This document shows, one piece after another, positions 9,594 to 17,600 of a stretch of 64,000 bases of DNA. The DNA lies in contig NZ_CAAHFG010000001.1 of the NCBI RefSeq assembly GCF_900890425.1, forward strand, positions 2,604,001 through 2,668,000, written 5' to 3'. The translations under genes were made by a program, and so were the position numbers. Each line of letters opens with the position of its first letter. Positions within the stretch are counted from its first letter, which is position 1. This DNA is from Pontiella desulfatans (lineage in GTDB: Bacteria; Verrucomicrobiota; Kiritimatiellia; Kiritimatiellales; Pontiellaceae). Under the pieces are notes generated by a model, which saw only the letters and a list, made by a program, of their open reading frames with translations, ran no database searches and was not told where the DNA came from.

Positions 9594-9933
9594 TTATATT
9601 AAGCGAATCATGATGCGGATGAACAGCGACGAAGCCTCCTCGACCAGTCCCGCCGGAACACGCACACGTTGCTCCTCGTGAGTCGCTGAAATCAACTCAC
9701 GGCTCACCAGTTCCGGTGTAAACGAGTCCCATTGACCTGCAAGGCTGGTTGCACAAAGGAAGTCGTAATCCAATCCGGCTGCCGCCTGAATCGGCATCAT
9801 CCACCCTCCCCCCGTTGTACAGCAAACTGGGCAATATCGGGGAAAGATCGGTCAGATTCTCTGCAATCCCATGATGCGGAACGCAAAAGACACCCAAAAC
9901 CAAACCGATAAACAGCACATAAGATCTTATCAT
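9594..9933 (-). pseudogene. Remnant of a secreted protein: signal peptide joined out of frame to a C-terminal tail
   Basis: From the ATG at 9933 a signal peptide is encoded (MIRSYVLFIGLVLGVFCVP, then HHGIAEN). A second frame ending at 9594 encodes a tail of the type found at the end of other secreted proteins here: LDYDFLCATSLAGQWDSF near its start and SLFIRIMIRL at its end, comparable with YYLETSTNLVSNVW ... TFIRLIIE at 57839. The two frames meet near 9800 (DDADSGGS / IQAAAGLDY). The simplest reading is a large internal deletion plus frameshift. The original function is not recoverable. It follows the GH43 gene by about 20 bp. Confidence 0.65.
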
Positions 9934-9952
9934 ACTATCTCCCGGCACGGGC

Positions 9953-11572
9953 TTACCGCTGATCGGCTCTTATGAGAACGTCGTCGAATGCCGCTTCACC
10001 CGAAACGATGCGCAAACCGCAATAACCGCTTGTATACTCATCGTCCACCGCATCGATGACCAGCTTTCCATCCACGAAAAACTGGATCATCCCGTCACGC
10101 ACACAGACCTCCAGTGTATATTCTTTTCCAGCCTCAACCGACAGATCAGCCCGCTTGATTTCAATCCATTTTCTGCCGTTCATTTTCCCCAGAATCGCAC
10201 GGTCGGCTCCGGGCATAATTCCTGCAAAATAGCCTTTCATCGCATCGTAGCCCACGGCGGGATGCTGAACGCGAAAGACCAAGCCGGCATCGCGTTCCCC
10301 CTTCACAATTTTCGTTTTTGCGCTGAAGGTGAAGTTGTCCCATACCGCATTTCGGACCATGGCTTTTTCGCCGCAACGATAGTTGTTGGCGGTTCCCCAC
10401 CCCGGATCGATGCCCAAGTGCAACTGACCATTCCGGACATCGATGAAACGGTTATAGCCGAAATACTGCCAGCTATCCCACAACCCATCGTCAAAAGAAT
10501 CGGTAAAGGAGGTCCCTTTGACCGGCGGCTTTTCGCCGGATGGCTTTTTCAGCACCGTTCCTTCGGTCGTCGGGATCGGGAACCGGGGAGAGCCGTCCGC
10601 GTTCCAATCGAACTTTTCGATACGCACATTGCGCTGCCATCCGCGCTCTTTGGAAATCTTGGAATGATAAACCATCCAATCCTCAGTGCCGTCCGGCGAT
10701 GATGTAAAGCTGGCATGCCCGACACCGTGTACCGTGTCTGTGCCGGCACAGACCGGCTCGGCTTTCTTCACCCAGTTTTCCGGATTCATCGGGTCCTGCC
10801 CCGCCCGAATCGATAGCTGCCCGAGCTTATACGTGTGTTCCCATGAACCGCTGCACGAATAGATGACAAAAATCTGATCTTTGTTACGAAGAATCTGAGC
10901 TCCTTCATTCAGCCCTTTTTTATTCGGCGACTCACTTACACGCACCCACACATAGGTATCGTTCGGTGCAATTTTCACGCGATTGGATTTTACCGTCCAC
11001 GGATTCTCCATCTCGGCAATGAACAGCGACTGGTTATTGTCGTCATGCCCGTCCCAGCCCGACCAGATCAGGTAGAGTTTGCCATTCATTTCCAGGGGGG
11101 TGGCGTCGATCGCCCAACGGTTGTTTTTCCCCGTCTCGATTTCATCTCCGGTATAGATTACACCCAGATCCGTATATTCCCCCTGGGCATCCTGCGTTTT
11201 ACTCTGAAGCACGCCGGTTCGATGATCGATGTTCTTTCCGCTGTCGGCCGCATAGTAGATATACCACCTGCCCTGAAGATAGTGCAGCTCAGGAGCCCAG
11301 ACCTGCTTCGAGTTCCACCCCTTGTCCGGCGCTTTCCAAACCAGCCTTTTGATGCCTTTATCGGTCAACTTGTCGGATTTCCATATGGCCACCCCCCGGT
11401 CGCCTTCCGACTGGCAAAAGTAATAGAGGCCATCGGTATGCCTGTACACAAACGGATCGGCGCCCTCGTAGACGGGATTTGTAAACGAATCAAATCCCCC
11501 TGCATTCACCCATCCGAGCATCGAGATATGGCAAAAAATAACCACCGACAAACGACTACACGATTTCTTCAT
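9953..11572 (-). CDS. Secreted GH43 glycoside hydrolase with C-terminal lectin-like domain
   Basis: A 539-residue protein: signal peptide (MKKSCSRLSVVIFCHISMLG), GH43 five-bladed propeller (about 30-340) and a concanavalin-like C-terminal domain (about 355-535). Catalytic candidates are the D of EGADPFVYRH, the D of AIDATPLEM and the E of GLNEGAQIL. GH43 enzymes remove arabinose, xylose or galactose units from polysaccharides; which one applies here cannot be told. The C-terminal domain (SFDDGLWDSWQYF ... YCGLRIVSGEAAFDDV) probably binds carbohydrate. It lies 101 bp downstream of the chimeric sulfatase, with no own promoter element of the shared type, so it is probably in that operon. Confidence 0.88.
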   Translation of the reverse strand: MKKSCSRLSVVIFCHISMLGWVNAGGFDSFTNPVYEGADPFVYRHTDGLYYFCQSEGDRGVAIWKSDKLTDKGIKRLVWKAPDKGWNSKQVWAPELHYLQGRWYIYYAADSGKNIDHRTGVLQSKTQDAQGEYTDLGVIYTGDEIETGKNNRWAIDATPLEMNGKLYLIWSGWDGHDDNNQSLFIAEMENPWTVKSNRVKIAPNDTYVWVRVSESPNKKGLNEGAQILRNKDQIFVIYSCSGSWEHTYKLGQLSIRAGQDPMNPENWVKKAEPVCAGTDTVHGVGHASFTSSPDGTEDWMVYHSKISKERGWQRNVRIEKFDWNADGSPRFPIPTTEGTVLKKPSGEKPPVKGTSFTDSFDDGLWDSWQYFGYNRFIDVRNGQLHLGIDPGWGTANNYRCGEKAMVRNAVWDNFTFSAKTKIVKGERDAGLVFRVQHPAVGYDAMKGYFAGIMPGADRAILGKMNGRKWIEIKRADLSVEAGKEYTLEVCVRDGMIQFFVDGKLVIDAVDDEYTSGYCGLRIVSGEAAFDDVLIRADQR

Positions 11573-11673
11573 TTACATCTCCTGATCAAAAACATGTTTT
11601 TACTTACGCACTGAACGCCTGCCTGTTTCCGGGCCTATCTCGCAACCACCATGCCTCCGTAAATAAGTAAAAC

Positions 11674-14511
11674 CTACTTAAGGCGAAAGAAACGCGCGGC
11701 ACCCTGATCGTCTGTCGGCTGCAGCCATTGGATGGTGCCGAACTCATTGGTTACCAGCCCATGCGATATCCAGTCGATCAGATTGGTACTGCTCTGCGGT
11801 TCGTACACCGATGCGGGCTGGGCATTCCAGTGGATGCGGTTCGGCCCGATCGAAGAGAACGAAAGCCGTGGCGGGTAGGTATATGAGACGGTTGGCCCAC
11901 CCACTTCTGTGACTTCCAACTTAACCTCGTCGTAATATATATACCCCTCGTGCGCAGCCGTATCAAAAATCAGATAGCGCGCCGAGGAGGAACCGTTGAA
12001 ACGGAAGGAACCGGAATCGACGGAAGCGCCGTTCACAAAGATTTCGTAGCTTGAGGCATAGTCGGTGGTATTGCTGTTGAAGTCCTGTACGACGATCTTC
12101 AAATCCAACGGCGTTCCGATAGCGTAACCGCTCGCAATCATCGTGTTGACATCGCTCCCACCACTGTTCGAACCGGCATTCATCCGCTTGAAGACGCCCA
12201 GCCCACCGGCCCCATCGGTTCCGATCTGGATGCCGAGATCAATCTCTTGAATGGCGAGACCGGACGCATCCGCCAAACTCAGCGACATCCGTTGGGCATA
12301 GGTCGCGCCGACCACATCGACGTCCATCTGCACGGAGAGTTCATAGGTGTTGCCGGCCAGCCAGGAGCCGAAATCGAAGCCGGTACTGCCGTTGGCTGAA
12401 AACTCGAACCGGGCATTGGCATTATCAGGAATGGCTGAAAGCCGGTTGCCGGTAATACTGAAATCCGTGGCCGGACGGCTACCGGTGTTGTACCAATACC
12501 CCGTCAGGTTGGTTGCGGCCATGCCGCTGACGCGCGATGCAAACTCATAGTTTACACCGTCATTGGCACCGAACCCGGGGTTGGGCGCGTTGCCGCCGGT
12601 CACCGTGTAGTCGTCGTAGATGACCACGCCGGGCGAAACCGCGGCATTCGTGACCGACACCGGCTCGCCGATTTCCCCCAGCACGACTTCATGGTACCAG
12701 GCTGTGAGTTGCGCCTGCATATCAGAGATTTCGGACTGCAGTCCGGCATCGCCGATCAGGTTGTTCGATTCCTCCTTATCTACTGATAAATCATAAAACT
12801 GTGCGTTCGAGCCATCGGGATTGATCAGCAACTTATAGTTCCCGTTGCGCATTGCCAGCTTAGGAGAGGTGGTTGGCGCGCCCGAAACAGAGGCATATTC
12901 CCAAAACAGCGGCTTTTGCCGCGCACGGGTAGAGCCGGCGAACACATCACTCATATCCTCCCCGGCAAACGGAGCATTCGGCAATTCAATCCGGGAAAGA
13001 GCCGCATAGGTCGGCAACAGGTCGAGTGTTGAAACCGCCGTGGAATCATTCACGATTCCCGCAGGAACCAGCCCGGGACAGCGGATGAAGAACGGTTCGC
13101 GGAAACCGCCTTCCCACAAACTGCCCTTACCGCCGCGCAAGCCGCCGTTGCGGTTCAGAATCGCATTAACGGCATCATCCGGGGCTCCATTGTCTCCCAC
13201 AACCACAACAAGCGTATTGCCCCCTGCTCCCAGATCATCAATCGCCTGCACCAGACGCCCGATCTCCTTATCCAGTTCATTCAACTCCGAAAGGAAAAGC
13301 TGCGCGGTGGTATTGCCGGTAATATGATCGAAGTCGCTCTCCTTTCCGGGATCGGTGTTATAGGGCGAGTGGGTGTCGTTATACGGCACATGCACATAAA
13401 AGTTTTTGTTCGACTCAACAGCCCGGGCGATGAAGTCGATCGCGGCATCCGTATGCAGGTCGGCACTTTCATGCCACTCCGCCCAGGTGATATCTCCTGG
13501 CACATCGGCATTCGCACTGGAGAGTCCATGCCCGATGGGCATCACGCGATCCCCCATACCTTCGAATGCGACAACGGACTCCTGAAACCCGTAGGCCTGC
13601 GGAAACGGCGCATGGTTCACATCGCGCCCGCCGCCCATGTGCCATTTCCCGAACTGCCCGGTCATGTAGCCGGCATCGCGGAACAGGCGCGGCGCGGCCA
13701 CGGTGTAGGGATCCAGCCAGTCGTTCATATTCCGGTTATCGTTTTCCGTTTTGCTGCTCAGGAAGCTGTAAATTGCATAACGCTGCGACTCGATCCCCGT
13801 CAGCACGCAGACGCGGTTGATGAAGCGGCCTCTATATTTTTCAATATCCTCCGGCCTGGCGTGGAGCGGCCAGTGGGCGGCGTCGTAGGCGGCATACATG
13901 AAAAACGGTTTGTCCTGTTTCCGCGCGTCGTCGATGAACCCGACCGCCTGCCGATCCATCTCCTCCGTCGAATAAAAGCTGCCCGGATCGGGGCAGACCC
14001 ACGGCTTCCCGTCGAGTTCGTAGATGTCGTGCTTGAAATAATCCACCTTGCCCTCGCGCGTCCAGCTGCGGTCGAAGCCGCGCAGATCAGGCATCACCCC
14101 CTTTTTGCGATTGCCGACATGCCACTTGCCGAGCTGGCTGGTGTGGTAGCCTGCCGTCCGCAACACTTCGCCGAGGGTCACGCAGGTATCGAGCAGATGG
14201 CCGCTATAGGCCGGCGTTCCCCAGTCGCCCGCCATGTGGCCGATGCCCGCCTGATGCGGATGCAGGCCGGTCAGCAGCGAGGCCCGCGTCGGCATGCAGC
14301 GCGCCGAGTTGTAGAATTGTGTAAAGCGGATGCCGCGCTTCGCCAGCCCGTCCAGCACCGGCGTCTCCGCATCGCCGCCGAAGCAGCCGATGTCCGACCA
14401 GCCCATGTCGTCCGACAGGATCAAAAGGATATTCGGGCGTCCCGCCGATCGGGCCAAGGCCGATGCAGCCCAGCCGCCCGCAAGCCCCATCATGAAATTG
14501 CGTCTTTTCAT
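11674..14511 (-). CDS. Chimeric sulfatase: N-terminal part of one S1 sulfatase fused to the body of another
   Basis: I choose the ATG at 14511 because it opens a Tat-type leader (MKRRNFMMGLAGG). In this 945-residue frame residues 24-230 are an S1 sulfatase N-terminus (LSDDMGWSD, formylglycine motif CMPTR at C72, GKWHVG, AAHWPLHA). At about residue 231 (base 13820) it switches to a second sulfatase, beginning inside its own nucleophile region: RVCVLTGIESQRYAIYSF aligns with RVSVMTGLMPQRFAIHDF of the gene at 19490-22861, just after that protein's CSPS. A second GKWHMGGGRD, HSPY and DNGAPDD then follow, so the middle is duplicated while the second CxPSR is lost. Beyond about residue 560 it matches the ancillary domain and tail of the 19490-22861 protein. 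An in-frame deletion between two neighbouring genes explains this. Activity is doubtful. Confidence 0.85.
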   Translation of the reverse strand: MKRRNFMMGLAGGWAASALARSAGRPNILLILSDDMGWSDIGCFGGDAETPVLDGLAKRGIRFTQFYNSARCMPTRASLLTGLHPHQAGIGHMAGDWGTPAYSGHLLDTCVTLGEVLRTAGYHTSQLGKWHVGNRKKGVMPDLRGFDRSWTREGKVDYFKHDIYELDGKPWVCPDPGSFYSTEEMDRQAVGFIDDARKQDKPFFMYAAYDAAHWPLHARPEDIEKYRGRFINRVCVLTGIESQRYAIYSFLSSKTENDNRNMNDWLDPYTVAAPRLFRDAGYMTGQFGKWHMGGGRDVNHAPFPQAYGFQESVVAFEGMGDRVMPIGHGLSSANADVPGDITWAEWHESADLHTDAAIDFIARAVESNKNFYVHVPYNDTHSPYNTDPGKESDFDHITGNTTAQLFLSELNELDKEIGRLVQAIDDLGAGGNTLVVVVGDNGAPDDAVNAILNRNGGLRGGKGSLWEGGFREPFFIRCPGLVPAGIVNDSTAVSTLDLLPTYAALSRIELPNAPFAGEDMSDVFAGSTRARQKPLFWEYASVSGAPTTSPKLAMRNGNYKLLINPDGSNAQFYDLSVDKEESNNLIGDAGLQSEISDMQAQLTAWYHEVVLGEIGEPVSVTNAAVSPGVVIYDDYTVTGGNAPNPGFGANDGVNYEFASRVSGMAATNLTGYWYNTGSRPATDFSITGNRLSAIPDNANARFEFSANGSTGFDFGSWLAGNTYELSVQMDVDVVGATYAQRMSLSLADASGLAIQEIDLGIQIGTDGAGGLGVFKRMNAGSNSGGSDVNTMIASGYAIGTPLDLKIVVQDFNSNTTDYASSYEIFVNGASVDSGSFRFNGSSSARYLIFDTAAHEGYIYYDEVKLEVTEVGGPTVSYTYPPRLSFSSIGPNRIHWNAQPASVYEPQSSTNLIDWISHGLVTNEFGTIQWLQPTDDQGAARFFRLK

Positions 14512-14518
14512 AACTGCA

Positions 14519-14566
14519 TTTATATTCCAACCCGCTGTAAATGTCATATCCCTTGAATTGGCTACA
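14519..14566 (-). promoter_or_regulatory. Promoter with divergent copy of the shared element (site J)
   Basis: The minus strand reads TGTAGCCAA, TT, CAAGGGATATGAC at 14543-14566, a weaker match. It has a good -10, TATAAA (14519-14524), at the standard 21-nt offset. The -10 ends only 7 bp before the ATG at 14511, so a transcript started here would be leaderless or nearly so. Confidence 0.5.
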
Positions 14567-14570
14567 GCAC

Positions 14571-14645
14571 TCATTCTGTCCCTATCATCCCATCGATAAT
14601 CCAAATGCCCTGCGTCCCTGCGATCCGTCTGCCGGAAACCGCCGT
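14571..14645 (-). pseudogene. 3' fragment of a deleted sialidase-like gene
   Basis: In one minus-strand frame these 75 bases encode TAVSGRRIAGTQGIWIIDG then MIGTE and a stop. The intact sialidase at 5063-6145 ends TAVSGTRIDGQSGIWIIDG then KITGQ and a stop. Upstream, the frame meets a stop codon (TAG) within two codons, so only the last 24 codons remain, next to the end of the PhoD-like gene. Confidence 0.7.
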
Positions 14646-14664
14646 CGGCTACGCCCATGCTGCA

Positions 14665-17600
14665 TCACTCGGCCTGTAGCTGAACGCGGTAGAAGCCTTT
14701 TGTTGTTGAAGACGGGAGAGCGGCGTCTGAGGCGAAACCCAACGTATCGGTTTGGTTTGCACCGCCGGACTGGGCAACGCCGGTGCTGAGCATCTGCACG
14801 ACGTCGAGATCGAACCAATCGACCAGATCTTCCGAATACTGGACAACATAGCGCGCGTTGTTGACCTGAAGGATGCCGCGTGCGGTCATTTCGAGGAACA
14901 GGGTTCCCGCCGCGCCCTGCGGGTCAGGCACAATATTCAGGTTCGGCAGCGCGCTGCGCGAGTCGGCCCACGGGTCGGTCATCATCACATATTCGAGAAT
15001 GTTGGCTATGCCGTCTTTGTCGGGGTCGGCATCGTCGGCGCTGATCGCCGGATTCAGCAGTTCGCCCGGAGTAAAGTGGACGGCCTGCCATTGTTCCAAG
15101 GTCTGGAAGACGCGGACGAGCACCGAAGCCTGCTCCGTTAGCGTTGAATTGGTCGTGGTCAGTGTGTAGGCCGTGTCCGCGGTCGGAGCAACCTCCAAGG
15201 AACCTACTCCATTGAACATGCGGCGAGAAACATCGCCGATGCCGGAGTCGATCGCGGCACCATCAGCGCCCGGCGCATCCCAGAGCAGGCGGGTCTGTTC
15301 GCCGATGATGATGTAGGGGTTCTCCGCCTCGAAGGTGCGCAGCAGCTCCGAAGAAGGCGTCATGGCCTGACCATAACGGGTCACCCACGTATCGGTTTCC
15401 GGATCGCCGTAGCGCACGGAGTAGGTGGTGTTGCTGAAGACATGCGGCCGGAAGCGCCGCCCCTGCGCCCGGATGGAATAGACCAGCTCACCACTCGTTT
15501 CATCAAGCACTTCCACCACCGGCTCGTTGAACTGGAGATCTTCAATCACCGGCAGGTAGCCGACGGCATCGCGTCCATAGTTGTCGGACTGGCGATGAGT
15601 GACCGGCCACCCGTCGAACTGCCCCCTGGCAGGATCGTTGAGGTCGCCGAGGATGCGCCAGCATTCAATGGTGACATCGCGCGTGCGCTTGTTGAAACGC
15701 ACCACGCCGAAGCCGGACGACTTGCGGTCGAGCATGTCCACATCGCCGGCGGTGTTACCGCCCCAGCGGTCGGGATTGGCGGCGGCCACCATGGTCAGCG
15801 GATGGTTATGGCGGCTGCGGTAGCGACCGAGATAGCGCTTGCCGTCATAGGTCGGGCTGGTGGAAAGGAACGCATCGACATAGTCCGGCCAGCCGGGTTG
15901 CCAGGACGATTCGATGGCCGGATCCTCTACGGGATCCCACTTGCGCGGATAACCGGCGGCGATGGACGGACAGGAAAAGGAGACGCCGGCATCCTCCCAA
16001 TCGTCGATGCCGATATGGGCAACGGTCGGCAGATGATTATCGCCGCCGATCATATTGGCAAAGGCCTTGCGGATGCGGGTCACCGACCGAGTCCGGGCTG
16101 GAGACGGCCATCCGTTGGCATCCTCGTCGGCGCCCTTCGGCGTATATTCATTGGCTTCGCCTGCGTGGGAATGGCACTGGTCGAAAACGGTCTGATGCAG
16201 CGTGGCCTTCATGTCGGCTCCGCTCCAGTCGCGCGCCCAGGCATCGACGAAGGCCAGCTGGCGGTCGCCGAGCTGGATCTTGTCCTCCAGCGGGATCTCA
16301 CCATCGGAACCGGTGAAGCCGCTCTTGAACTTGCGGTCTTCGAGGATGGCGAAACTGACGCGGCCGTAGAGCAGGTCGGTGAAATAGGCCCCGATCCCCT
16401 GCTCGATCGGCGCGGGATCGTATGGGTCGGGCAGATTGGCCGTCTGCGTGCGCTCCATCATATTGACCCATTCGCCGGGCATCAGGTAGCCGCCGTCATT
16501 CACCTTGGTGGTGTAGTTCCCGCCGGAGCCGAACAGGTTGGCGCCCCACGCGTCGTGGTCGTCGGGAATGGTGATGGTCGGTCGGTCGCGCATCACATCG
16601 CGGAACGCCCAGCCGAAGAAATACCATTTGCGCAGGTAGTCGAGCGTCGCCTTGTCGACAGGACTCGTGACCTTGCCACCGAAGGCATAGTCGTTTTCGT
16701 AGAGCTGGTCGCCGGTGAAGAAGAGCATATCCGGGTTGTACTGCGCTACGCGGCTGACAATATCGTGATTCGGAAAGGCGATGCTGGTGTTTCCGGTAAA
16801 GACCGCGACGGAGAGTTCGTCTTCATCGACCGGATCGCGCCGGACGGTGCCCGGGAAAAAGTTGGTGGAACCGTCCAGCTCGTACACCACACGGTAGGGC
16901 GTGTCCGCCGTGTCGTCCCAGCCCGGCACCTTGAAGAGCGCCACGCGCGCCTCGTCGTCGATCAGTGCCGAGGCCACCTGCGACCAGCCGGAACCGGTAT
17001 CGATTTCCAATGTGGCGGTGTGGTTGTCGTTCGTGGCGATGGGCGGGAACTGGGCGGTCAGTTTGAGCGTGCCTTTGCTCAGCGTATGCTGCGCCCAGAG
17101 GATGGGGCCCCACGATTCGCCGGCGCGCAGATTGGAACCCGAAACCTGCCAATCGTCGAACAGCACCAGTGGCGAGCCATACTGCCCGTCCGAATCGGCT
17201 TCGCACATCAACGCCAGGTTGCCGGACATATCGCTCGAGGGGTAACTCTTCTGGACAGAGGCGACGGTGAGGGCTCCGTTCTTCAGCACCAACTCGGCAA
17301 GGTGGCTGCCGCCGGATGGCATTAACGAAAATTCCAGCGTGTAGGTCGTTCCCGGTTCCCATTCGGCGGCCACTTGCTGATCGCCGACAAAAAGCGTGCC
17401 GTCCGTCCGGAGTCCGGCATCGTAGCCGGAGCCATGGACGATGTTGTGGCGGAAGTCATCGAGTAGCGCGCCGCGAATGGCGAAGCGGAAACCTGCCGCA
17501 CCGGCAAAGGCCGCATCCACCCGGGCGATCTTCACGCTTGTGTTGAGTGCGCTTGAAGGCTGGAGCTGGTTCGGGAGATAGTGCACCACCCGCCCCGCAC

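Noticed and set aside
13324-14556. Long open frame (410 codons) on the plus strand
   Set aside because: It is antisense to the chimeric sulfatase, has arginine/histidine/valine-rich composition and no domain, and is a by-product of the GC-biased third codon positions of the real gene.
14512-14658. N-terminal extension of the chimeric sulfatase frame
   Set aside because: It runs through the site J promoter and a sialidase relic in another frame; the Tat-like MKRRNF start is better.
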